DNA of 64,000 bases from QHXN01 sp963785125. Its GTDB lineage: Bacteria; Acidobacteriota; Blastocatellia; Pyrinomonadales; Pyrinomonadaceae. Under the pieces are notes generated by a model, which did not search any database, had not been told where the DNA came from, and worked only from the letters and a program-made list of their open reading frames with translations. Both the position numbers and the translations under genes were made by a program. The stretch's first letter is position 1. Every line of letters starts with the position of its first letter. The stretch spans positions 124,001 to 188,000 of the forward strand of contig CAWATU010000005.1 of assembly GCA_963785125.1 (NCBI GenBank). Reading direction: 5' to 3'. This document shows, in pieces, positions 1 to 7,655 of this stretch.

Positions 1-2
1 AG

Positions 3-86
3 TTTCACGTCACCAACGTCTCCATCATCTATGACACGGGGCGCGAGCAGGGCGTCCGCTGCCGCTTCGACTTCGAGGGGAAGTGA
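3..86 (+). CDS. 3' end of an unrecognised gene (partial)
   Basis: The frame is open from the window edge to a TGA, giving the last 27 residues of a protein that ends ...CRFDFEGK. Too little is present to name a family. The stop lies 3 bases before the bshB1 ATG, so the two genes are very probably co-transcribed and perhaps translationally coupled. Confidence 0.55.
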   Translation, partial: FHVTNVSIIYDTGREQGVRCRFDFEGK

Positions 87-89
87 GTT

Positions 90-854
90 ATGAGTGAGGT
101 CGTGTACGGGGGGGACGACTCTCCGGAGCTGGACGTGCTGGCCGTCTACTCGCACCCGGACGACGCGGAGCTGACGTGCGCGGGCACGCTCCTCAAGCTC
201 AAGTCTCTCGGGCGCCGCACCGGCGTCGTGGACGTGACGCGCGGCGAGATGGGCACGCGCGGCACGCCCGAGCAGCGGTTCGAGGAGGCCCGCGAGGCCG
301 CACTCATCATGCGCCTCGACGTGCGCCTCAACCTCGACCAGCCCGACGGTCACGTCTTCGTCACCGACGAGGCGCGCACCGCGCTCGTACGCGTCATCCG
401 CACCTACAAACCCAAAGTTATCCTCACCGCGCACTGGGACGACCCGCACCCCGACCACGCCGCCACCGCCCGGCTCGCGCGCGAGGCGGCGCGCCTCGCC
501 TCCATGCGCCGCTACGACGAAGCGGCGGGGCAGGGCGCCGTCAAGATGCCCGCGCTCGCCCACGCTGCCTACTCGCGGCTCGTCGCGCCCTCCTTCGTCG
601 TGGACGTTTCCGAGTTCGTCGAAGAGAAGCTCCGCGCCATCCTTGCCCACCGCTCGCAGTTCTACGACGCGAACTCGCAAGAGCCCGTCACGCGCATCAG
701 CGAGGAGGGCTTCCTCAAACAACTTGAGAGCCGCTGGCGCTACGCCGGCTCCCTCATCAACGTCGCCGCCGGCGAAGCCTTCTACGTCCGCGAAGCCCTC
801 AACGTCGAAGACCCGGTCGAGCTGCTCACGCGCCCGATGAACATCTACTCGTGA
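90..854 (+). CDS. bshB1: Bacillithiol biosynthesis deacetylase BshB1
   Basis: A 254-residue PIG-L/LmbE-fold zinc deacetylase. In the family it removes the acetyl group from GlcNAc-malate, the second step of bacillithiol synthesis, in the cytoplasm. The zinc-binding HPDD motif is at residues 22-25 and the second signature HPDH at 120-123. The length matches BshB1. The ATG follows a purine-rich GAGGGGAAG and sits 3 bases after the previous stop. bshA and bshC are not in the window. A related amidohydrolase such as mycothiol MshB is the alternative, but the N-terminal half, including the RGEMGTRGT stretch, is typical of BshB1. Confidence 0.9.
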   Translation: MSEVVYGGDDSPELDVLAVYSHPDDAELTCAGTLLKLKSLGRRTGVVDVTRGEMGTRGTPEQRFEEAREAALIMRLDVRLNLDQPDGHVFVTDEARTALVRVIRTYKPKVILTAHWDDPHPDHAATARLAREAARLASMRRYDEAAGQGAVKMPALAHAAYSRLVAPSFVVDVSEFVEEKLRAILAHRSQFYDANSQEPVTRISEEGFLKQLESRWRYAGSLINVAAGEAFYVREALNVEDPVELLTRPMNIYS

Positions 855-962
855 AAGTGCCGGCCCCGGAACGCGGGCGGCATCGGCAGTTTCACTCTAA
901 GGCCCCTTGAGTTTTTTTAACCGCCCGCTTTACCGGCCCGCCCCGGCCGGTACGGAGAGACA

Positions 963-1541
963 ATGACAAGCAGAATCTGTTGGCTCTTCCTGCTCCTGAT
1001 GCTCTTCACCGTCCCGGCCTACGCCGACCCCGTCACCGTCATTTTCAACTCGGTGGGCAGCTCGGAGCCTGTCTCGTCGTACACGGAGCAGGGGTTTAAC
1101 TTCACCGACGGCATGTACATCCGCAGCTTCAACCTGCCCGGCATGCCGACGAGCTACATCATCGAGAACAACTCCTCCCACATCACGGCTCCCCACCCCA
1201 TCAGGATCGAGTTCACAGGAGGAACGTTCGACTTCCTGGGTGCCGACCAGCTCTTCAGCATCGGCGGGAATACCTTCCGTGCCTCGAACGGCGCGCAACT
1301 CAGCTTCGGCTCAAGCAACGGCTTCGTAGATGCGCAGGGGCTGTTCACGAACATCACCTGGCTGGAGTGGGTGCACTTCGGGCACATGGGCGAGCGGGGC
1401 CCCGCCCCGGCCGGCATGGACAACTTCAGGTTTGAGACCCACCCCGGAACCGTCCCGACGCCCGAGCCGGCCACTTTGCTCCTGCTCGGCTCCGGGCTGC
1501 TCGGGGCCTTGAAGGTCGCACGGAGCAAGCGCGAGGTCTAA
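963..1541 (+). CDS. PEP-CTERM sorting-domain protein
   Basis: A 192-residue secreted protein. It has an N-terminal signal peptide (residues 1-21, cleavage near AYA-DP) and a C-terminal sorting tail from about residue 168: a TPEPAT motif, a Leu/Gly-rich transmembrane helix and a basic SKR end. This is the PEP-CTERM architecture recognised by exosortase EpsH/XrtA-type enzymes in exopolysaccharide-producing bacteria. The middle region is a Ser/Asn/Gly-rich beta-type domain of unknown role. No exosortase is encoded in this window. It converges on the alpha/beta-hydrolase gene, 13 bases away. Confidence 0.85.
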   Translation: MTSRICWLFLLLMLFTVPAYADPVTVIFNSVGSSEPVSSYTEQGFNFTDGMYIRSFNLPGMPTSYIIENNSSHITAPHPIRIEFTGGTFDFLGADQLFSIGGNTFRASNGAQLSFGSSNGFVDAQGLFTNITWLEWVHFGHMGERGPAPAGMDNFRFETHPGTVPTPEPATLLLLGSGLLGALKVARSKREV

Positions 1542-1554
1542 CCGCGCACGCGGC

Positions 1555-2541
1555 TCAATCCCTGCGACCTTCACGGAAGGCGTCACGCAGCAGCGCGTTG
1601 AAACGCTCGGCGTACTCTTCCTGCGGCATCATGCGGCAGCGGTCGAAGACTTCGAGGCGGGCGCGGGGGTTGAGCGAGAGGAGTTGGCCGGCCTGTTCGA
1701 TGGGGTTGGTCGTGTCCTGCTTGCCCCACGCGAGCGTGACGGGCTGGCGCAGGCGCGCGAGGGGCTCGCGGATGTCCGTGTTGAGGTAGCCGGAGAGGAA
1801 GGCGGTGGCGGCGTACTGCGCGCCGGGCAGGTGGCTGACGGCGTAGTAGTGCGCGACGAGGCGCGGCGTGGCGAAACGGCGCTCGTAGAAGAGCTGTTTG
1901 TGCGCGTAGTCGCGCACGCCCCGCTCGCTCGTCACGGCGTTGTAGAAAGAGGTGCCGAGCACGGGCGAGTGGAGCAGCCCGTAGAAGGCCGCGCCCGTCA
2001 TTCCCGGCCGCGCGCTCAGGTGGTCGGCGCCCGTGGGCGAGACCAGCACGAGCGACTTCAAAAGCTCTGGGTGCTCGTCGGCCGCGCGCACGGCGAAGGC
2101 CGCCGAGAGCGTGTGCGCGACTACGCCCGCGGGACGGCCGACGACCTCACGCAGGAAGTCCGAGATCAGCTCGACGTAAAGTTCCGCCGAGTAGGGCGCG
2201 TTCGCGGGTTTGTCGGAGTAGCCGAAGCCGAGCAGGTCTAAGGCATAGACGCGGAAGTCGCGCGCGAGCGGCAGGAAGTTGCGGCGCCACATGAAGGCGC
2301 GCGCGCCCGCGCCGATGCCGTGAACGAAGAGAACAGCCGGCGCGTCCTCAGGCCCCGCGTGCCTGTAAAAAATCTGGCCGTGCTTCCACTCGTAGGTGCC
2401 CGCCTCGCCGCCGACCGCGCCCGTCTCCGGCTCCGGCGCCTCGCGCGCCACGGCCGCGTTCACGGCCGCCAGCGCCGCTACGCCCGCCCCCGCCGCGCCG
2501 CCCGCGATGAGCCCCTTCCAGAATGTGCGGAACTTTCCCAT
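1555..2541 (-). CDS. Alpha/beta-hydrolase-fold protein, probably catalytically altered
   Basis: A 328-residue protein with an N-terminal hydrophobic anchor (about residues 8-32) and an alpha/beta-hydrolase domain. The oxyanion-hole motif HGIGAG is near residue 74 and LDLLGFGYSD near 101-110. The nucleophile elbow, normally G-x-S-x-G, reads AHTLSA with Thr144 where Ser is expected. The acid D276 is present in GKQD. The region where the catalytic His should sit reads RCRMMPQEE (301-309), without His. The fold is therefore clear but classical Ser-His-Asp hydrolysis is doubtful. It lies downstream of rng on the same strand, separated by a heptad-repeat hairpin. Confidence 0.8.
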   Translation of the reverse strand: MGKFRTFWKGLIAGGAAGAGVAALAAVNAAVAREAPEPETGAVGGEAGTYEWKHGQIFYRHAGPEDAPAVLFVHGIGAGARAFMWRRNFLPLARDFRVYALDLLGFGYSDKPANAPYSAELYVELISDFLREVVGRPAGVVAHTLSAAFAVRAADEHPELLKSLVLVSPTGADHLSARPGMTGAAFYGLLHSPVLGTSFYNAVTSERGVRDYAHKQLFYERRFATPRLVAHYYAVSHLPGAQYAATAFLSGYLNTDIREPLARLRQPVTLAWGKQDTTNPIEQAGQLLSLNPRARLEVFDRCRMMPQEEYAERFNALLRDAFREGRRD

Positions 2542-2634
2542 GAGAACCGTGAACCATAAACCGTGAACCGTAAACCGTGACGAGTAAGAACTGCTTTTTA
2601 CTCGTCACGGTTTACGGTTCACGATTCACGGCTC
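2542..2634. repeat. Heptad-repeat hairpin, AACCGTG family
   Basis: The left array (2545-2587) is built from 7-bp units of the AACCGTG/AACCGTA type. It faces an inverted array at 2598-2634. The inner 26 bases pair perfectly, leaving a loop of about 10 nt. It fills the whole gap between rng and the alpha/beta-hydrolase gene. The same family recurs at 37748 and 43631. Confidence 0.9.
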
Positions 2635-5600
2635 TTAGATGAACGCGAAGTCGAACTGCTCCTGGTGGACGTGCTCGTCGGCGGTGATGTCGATGGGGCC
2701 GAGGTAGGCTTCGATCTCTGTGAGCACGTCGCGCTCGGAGGAGCGCAGGGCGCGGGCGACTTCCGGGTTGAGGCGGAGCGTGGTCTGCTTGAAGCGCTCG
2801 CCAGCGTTGGCGCGGGCGAGGCTGCGCGCCTCTTCGAGTATCTCGTAGCAGACCGTCTGCGCCGACTTCACCAGACCCGCGCCCGTGCAGTACGGGCAGG
2901 GCGAGCAGAGCGTTCTTTCGAGCGACTGCTTGACGCGCTTGCGCGTCATGATGACGAGGCCGAAGTCGTTATACGAGAGCACCTTCGTCGGCGACTTGTC
3001 GTGGCGCAGAGCGTCCTGAAGCGCCTGCAACACGCGGGCGCGGTTCCTGCGTTCCTCCATGTCGATGAGGTCAAGGACGAGGATGCCGCCGAGGTCGCGG
3101 AGTCTGACCTGGCGCGCGATCTCTTCGACCGCCTCCATGTTGGTGCGCGTGATGGTGTCTTCGAGCCGCGTGCCGCCGCGGCCGACGAACTTGCCGGTGT
3201 TCACGTCGATGGCGACAAGCGCCTCGGTCTGGTTGATGACGAGGTAGCCGCCCGACTTGAGCCAGACGCGCGGCTTGATGGCCTTGTCGATCTCGGCCTG
3301 CACGCCGTAGGTTTCGAGAATCGGCTCGTCGCGCGTGTGGAGCTTGACGCGGTTGACGAGCCGCGGCTGGATGCGGTTGATGAACTCGACGACCTCAAGA
3401 TACTCCTCCTCCGAGTCAACACGGATGGCTGCGAAGTCTTCAGAGAGCTGGTCGCGCAGCAGGCGCTGCACGAGGTCGAGGTCTTTGTGGACGATGGTCG
3501 CGGGCTTCGACTTCTCGGCGCTCTTGCGGATGTCGCGCCAGGTGCGGATGAGGTAGCGCGCGTCATCGCGCAAATCCTGCTCGCTGATGCCGACGCCTGC
3601 GGTGCGGACGATGAAGCCGCCCGAGGGCACGTCCTCTTCCTTGACGATGGCCTGGATGAGCTTGCGCAGGCGCTGGCGCTCGGAGTCGGACTCGATCTTG
3701 CGCGAGACGCCGACGTGCTCGATGGTCGGCATGTAGACGAGGAAGCGGCCCGGGAGGGCGATGTGCGAGGTGATGCGCGCGCCCTTCGCGGCGATGGGCT
3801 CTTTGGCGATCTGGACGATGATCTCCTGCCCCTCGCGGAGGAGGTCTGTAATCATCGGCTGGCGCTCGCGGCGGCTGCGGCCCCCGCCGCCGGCCTCGCG
3901 CGGCGGACGCGACAGCTCGCGTCCGCCTTCGCTGCGGCTGTCGCTACGATTGTCGCTGCGGCTGTCGCTACGATTGTCGCTGCGGCTGTCACTACGATTG
4001 TCACTACGGCTGTCGCTGCGGCTGTCACTGCGGCTGTCGCGACTGCCCGAGCCAGCGCGGCTCTCTCCGCCGCGTGTGTCACGGCTACGGTCGCCGCCGC
4101 GAGCACCATCGCGCTCACGGCCGCGGCCTCCGCGCTCACGGCGCTCGGGCCGCTCGGGACGTTCGGGACGCTCCTGCCGCGGCTCGGCCTGCGGGACAGG
4201 GGACTGCGCCTGCGGCGCGGGCGGCGGCGTCGCTTCGACGATGACTTCAGCGCCGCCGTTGTCGTCGGGCGCGGAGGTCTCGGCCGCGGCGTCGTGGTCG
4301 TTGCCATTGCCGTTACCGTTACCGTCCTCCTGCTGCTCGCCGCCGGGGCCGCTGCCGGGCTTGCGACGGCGTCGCCCGCCGCGGCGCGCAAACTCGCCGC
4401 GCGGCGGGCGCTGCGTGACGCTCGCCTCAGCGTCCGCCTCTTCGCCTTCGGCGAGAGACTTCTTGCTCGACTTCTTGCTGCCCTTCGCCGCAGACTTCGA
4501 AGCGCCCTTCGCGGCAGACTTCTTCGCAGCGGCCTTCTTCGAACTCTTCTTTGACGAAGCGGGTGTCTCGCCCTCCTCGCCTGCCGCCGCCGTATCCTCT
4601 TCGGCCTCCGCGGCCGCGGCCTTCTTAGACCCCTTCTTTGAAGACTTCGTTGCGGCTGCGCCCTTCGCGCCGCGCTTCTTCGAAGCGGCCGGCGCGGGCG
4701 TCTCGTCGTCGTCGGCGATGCGCTCGAACGACTGCGCGGCGCCGGCGAAGGCGTCTGCGCCCGTCTCGTCCTCGACGAACCCGGCGACCGCGGTGGCCAC
4801 CTCAGGCTGGATCGTGTGCAGGCGCGCGTGCGTCTCCTCTTCGTCGTCGTCGGCGATGCGCTCGAAGCCGCCGCCCGAGGAGGAGGCTTCGCCGAAGAGC
4901 GAGCCAACCTCGGCCGTGGTCGTCGGCTCGATGTCGAACTCGACGGCGCGCGTCTGGTCGGTCAGGCGTTCCTGAAGGCGCGCGTCCTTGAAGGTCGCGC
5001 CCTCCTCGGCGGCCGACTCCTCCTCGTCCACGATGCGCTCGAACGAGTCGGCGCCGGCGACGAAGGGCGTCGAGATGTCCTCGCCCGCGAACTCGTCCGC
5101 GGGGAAGGAGACGCCGGGCGGAACTTCGCCGGTGCTGCCGGCGGGCATCTCCGCTTCGCCGCCACGTTCGCCGCGGCGGCGCTTGCGGCGGCGCGAACGT
5201 CCGCCCGCCTCCTCCGAGACCTGCGACGGCTGCGGCTGCGCCTCGGCCGCGGCGGCCACTTCCTCTTCCTCTTCGGCCGTGAGTTCTTCAATCCCTGCGG
5301 GGGCGACGGCGACGGCCTCCTCGCCCTCCTCGTCATCTTCGCCCTCACCCTCGGGCTCGGCCTCCTCCTGCGCCTTCTCGACGGCGCGCTCGCGCTCGAC
5401 GCGGGAGCGCTCGATGCGCTCGACCGCGGCGCGCTGGGCGGCCTCGTCGTCGGCTCCCTCGCTCTTCTTCTTATCGACGACGATGCGCTCGAACTCCTCC
5501 TCTTCATCGAAGAAGTCCGAGACGTAGAGGAAGGCGTCGCGCTCCAGCCCGATATCGACGAAGGCCGACTGCATGCCGGGCAGGACGCGCATGACGCGCC

Positions 5601-5733
5601 CCTTGTAAATGTTGCCGACGATCCCCTGGCTACTCTCCCCGCGCTCGATGTAGAACTCGGTGACGCGCCCGTTCTCGACGATGGCGATCTTCTTCTCGCG
5701 CCCGTTGACGCTAACGATCATCTCTTTGGGCAT
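2635..5733 (-). CDS. rng: Ribonuclease E/G with a very long disordered insertion in the S1 domain
   Basis: A 1032-residue RNase E/G, an endonuclease for rRNA maturation and mRNA decay. The catalytic core is complete: AIDVNTG and DLIDM carry the metal-binding aspartates, and the CxxC zinc-link region reads CSPCPYC. The S1 domain starts normally (GIVGNIYKGRV, residues 37-47) but is interrupted at about residue 78. It resumes at about 627 (MITDLLREGQEIIVQ). The intervening 545 residues are low complexity: acidic blocks, Lys/Ala/Ser-rich stretches, PERPER and an (SDSR/SDNR)n repeat. The short motif FERI occurs at residues 81, 231, 290 and 336, three of them followed by an acidic run. Usual RNase G-like proteins are about 500 residues. 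The ATG at 5733 fits the family N-terminus. Confidence 0.93.
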   Translation of the reverse strand: MPKEMIVSVNGREKKIAIVENGRVTEFYIERGESSQGIVGNIYKGRVMRVLPGMQSAFVDIGLERDAFLYVSDFFDEEEEFERIVVDKKKSEGADDEAAQRAAVERIERSRVERERAVEKAQEEAEPEGEGEDDEEGEEAVAVAPAGIEELTAEEEEEVAAAAEAQPQPSQVSEEAGGRSRRRKRRRGERGGEAEMPAGSTGEVPPGVSFPADEFAGEDISTPFVAGADSFERIVDEEESAAEEGATFKDARLQERLTDQTRAVEFDIEPTTTAEVGSLFGEASSSGGGFERIADDDEEETHARLHTIQPEVATAVAGFVEDETGADAFAGAAQSFERIADDDETPAPAASKKRGAKGAAATKSSKKGSKKAAAAEAEEDTAAAGEEGETPASSKKSSKKAAAKKSAAKGASKSAAKGSKKSSKKSLAEGEEADAEASVTQRPPRGEFARRGGRRRRKPGSGPGGEQQEDGNGNGNGNDHDAAAETSAPDDNGGAEVIVEATPPPAPQAQSPVPQAEPRQERPERPERPERRERGGRGRERDGARGGDRSRDTRGGESRAGSGSRDSRSDSRSDSRSDNRSDSRSDNRSDSRSDNRSDSRSEGGRELSRPPREAGGGGRSRRERQPMITDLLREGQEIIVQIAKEPIAAKGARITSHIALPGRFLVYMPTIEHVGVSRKIESDSERQRLRKLIQAIVKEEDVPSGGFIVRTAGVGISEQDLRDDARYLIRTWRDIRKSAEKSKPATIVHKDLDLVQRLLRDQLSEDFAAIRVDSEEEYLEVVEFINRIQPRLVNRVKLHTRDEPILETYGVQAEIDKAIKPRVWLKSGGYLVINQTEALVAIDVNTGKFVGRGGTRLEDTITRTNMEAVEEIARQVRLRDLGGILVLDLIDMEERRNRARVLQALQDALRHDKSPTKVLSYNDFGLVIMTRKRVKQSLERTLCSPCPYCTGAGLVKSAQTVCYEILEEARSLARANAGERFKQTTLRLNPEVARALRSSERDVLTEIEAYLGPIDITADEHVHQEQFDFAFI
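3931..4040. repeat. Short tandem repeat inside rng coding sequence
   Basis: A tandem array with a 9/18-bp period, mixing CGGCTGTCG and CGATTGTCG variants. On the minus strand it encodes repeated Asp-Ser-Arg-Ser / Asp-Asn-Arg-Ser in the disordered insertion (about residues 565-601). A likely site of copy-number change by slippage. Confidence 0.85.
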
Positions 5734-6434
5734 CTGTGTGAAACCGTCTCCTGGAAGGTGTGGGCCGCGCCGTGTGCCGCGCGGAACTGTCGTGGTGTGG
5801 AGCCCGAAAAATCGGGCGCGTGAAGAGGACGGAGGCCCCGCGGGCCCGCGTCTGTAAGCGGAAGGGTTCTGGAGGGCGAGGACTTAACGCCGTGTGACGG
5901 ACGCGTGCCACAGCGGGCGCCCGCGCGCCCGGCTGCATCACCGCACCCGCCGCGCTCGTGAGGGCCTGTAGCAGCCCCCCGCGCGCGGAAGCGTTCCGAA
6001 CTGTTCACCTGGAAACTCCGTCCGCCGCCAAGCCGCGCGCGGCGCGTCGGGCTCGAAAGGCGCGCGCCCTTGACGGCGGCTTCCTTCGGCCTTCGCAGCC
6101 CGGCCGGGTCGGGCGCCGAGTCGGTTGTCCGTCGCGCGCCACGCTCCCCGCCGTTAGGCGGCCCTGCGTAAAACTTTTCAAACGGGGCGAAGCACACGGC
6201 GCGCTGTGGAACTAAGTCCGACGCGCGCGCGCCGCTCCGCCAAAATCCTTCGGCCCTGTCTACTGGGTTTGAGCGCGACGCCACGCCTCGTACAGTCTAC
6301 GTTGTCGGCGCGCCGTGCCGGAAAGTTTTAGGTTCTGGCAGTCAGGACAGGCGGGCTCAGTATAAACGACCCCCCGGCGAAAAGGCGAGCGGGGAAGAGT
6401 TTGAGTTGAAGCGGGCCGCAGTCCGCCCGCCGCC
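5734..6434 (-). other. Long non-coding leader upstream of rng
   Basis: About 700 bases between the rodA stop and the rng start, with no convincing protein. The overlapping open frames have arginine/proline-rich, non-protein-like composition. A small perfect hairpin (GCCCGA, AAAA loop, TCGGGC) lies at 5802-5817, about 70 bases before the rng ATG. The sequence has many GC-rich self-complementary stretches. It could be a structured 5' leader of rng, as the E. coli rne leader is for autoregulation, but I cannot match a known RNA family. Confidence 0.4.
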
Positions 6435-7556
6435 TCAGTTGACGAAGCGGCGGAGGCGGATGCTGATGGCGAAGCCGATGGCGACCGAAGTTGCGAGGAT
6501 GGCGGAGAGGCCCGCGCTCATCAGCGGCAGCGGCACGCCGATGACCGGCAGCATGCCGAGCGCCATGCCGACGTTGATGAAAATCTGGAAGGCGAGGCCG
6601 CCGACGATAGCCATGATGACGAGCATCCCCGTGCGGTCGGGCGCGCGCCGCGCCCCGTGGATAAGCTTCGTCAGGAGCACCGCGTAGGCCAAAAGCAGGA
6701 GCATGCAGCCGACGAAGCCGGTGTTCTCGGCCGCGACGGCGAAGATGAAATCCGTGTGCGGCTCGGGCAAAAACTTCAGCTTGCTCTGCGAGGCGTCGCC
6801 GCGCGTCTCCGAGCCCCACAAGCCGCCCTTGCCGACCGTCAGAATCGACTGCCATGTGTGATAGCCGAAGCCGCGGCGGTCTGCCTTCTCGGGGTCGAGG
6901 ATGACGTTGATGCGCTCCTGTTGGTAGCCCTTAATCGCGCCCGTCCTCGTGCCGACGTACCAACCGGCCGGCACCGCGGCCACGCCGAGGACGAGCGTCG
7001 CGACGACCATCCACATCCGCACCGACGAGAGGAAGAGGACGACGGCGAGCAGCGGGAAGTAGGTGATCGCCTGCCCCGCGTCGGGCTCAAGCAGGATGAG
7101 GCCGACGGGCAGCGCGAGGATGGCGCCGCCCATCAACGTCTCGCGCAGCGTGAGCGTGGAACCCCTCGTCCGCCCGAAGTAGCGCGCCAGCATCAGCACC
7201 GTCGGAATCTTCATGAACTCCGAGGGCTGGAACTGACCGAGGCCGGGGACGCCGATCCACGCGCGCTGTCCGTTGATCTTGAGGCCGATGCCGGGAATGA
7301 GCACGAGGACGAGCAGCAGCAGGCCGAAAGCGTAGAAGAGCGGCGCGATGTAGACGAGCCGGCGGTAGTCTGTGAACGCCACCGTCAGCATCACGATGGC
7401 CGAGATGCCGAGCCCGATGAGCTGCTTCTTCCAGTAACCCATCTCGGGCTGCGCGTTGTAGATCATCCACGTCCCGAAGAGCGCGATGGCCAGCGCCAGC
7501 AGCGTCAGCAGCCAGTCGAAGTCGCGGAGTTTTCGCTTTTCCAGTATGGCAACCAT
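6435..7556 (-). CDS. rodA: RodA, peptidoglycan glycosyltransferase of the elongasome
   Basis: A 373-residue SEDS-family membrane protein with about ten hydrophobic helices from residue 17 onward. Within the Rod complex it polymerises lipid II into glycan strands for lateral wall growth together with PBP2. Family landmarks include the GINGQRAWIGVPGLGQFQPSE-like segment around residues 92-112 and the conserved VGG...INVGMALG...P.G.PLPLMSAG C-terminal region near 315-345. It is the last gene of the mreB-mreC-mreD-mrdA-rodA series and is separated from mrdA by a heptad-repeat hairpin. FtsW is the alternative, but the neighbourhood points to RodA. Confidence 0.95.
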   Translation of the reverse strand: MVAILEKRKLRDFDWLLTLLALAIALFGTWMIYNAQPEMGYWKKQLIGLGISAIVMLTVAFTDYRRLVYIAPLFYAFGLLLLVLVLIPGIGLKINGQRAWIGVPGLGQFQPSEFMKIPTVLMLARYFGRTRGSTLTLRETLMGGAILALPVGLILLEPDAGQAITYFPLLAVVLFLSSVRMWMVVATLVLGVAAVPAGWYVGTRTGAIKGYQQERINVILDPEKADRRGFGYHTWQSILTVGKGGLWGSETRGDASQSKLKFLPEPHTDFIFAVAAENTGFVGCMLLLLAYAVLLTKLIHGARRAPDRTGMLVIMAIVGGLAFQIFINVGMALGMLPVIGVPLPLMSAGLSAILATSVAIGFAISIRLRRFVN

Positions 7557-7561
7557 CGTCT

Positions 7562-7653
7562 CAGATGTCAGATGCTGGATGTTAGATGTTAGTTAAAGCA
7601 GATGGCTAGACGTGTGTCTTAGACTGACATCCAGCATCTGACATCCAACATCT
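7562..7653. repeat. Heptad-repeat hairpin, AGATGTT family
   Basis: The left array (7562-7594) has 7-bp units such as AGATGTC, AGATGCT and GGATGTT. The inverted array is at 7623-7653. About 21 of 23 aligned positions pair. It lies between the mrdA stop and the rodA start. Confidence 0.88.
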
Positions 7654-7655
7654 CC

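Noticed and set aside
2665..4554. 629-codon plus-strand frame opposite rng
   Set aside because: It is antisense to a strongly supported RNase E/G; its Asp/Val/Ala/Arg-rich sequence mirrors the codon structure of the real gene.
5718..6284. Open frame of 188 codons on the minus strand in the rng leader
   Set aside because: Composition is Arg/Gly/Pro/Ser-rich without hydrophobic pattern, typical of chance frames in very GC-rich DNA. It also overlaps the rng start.
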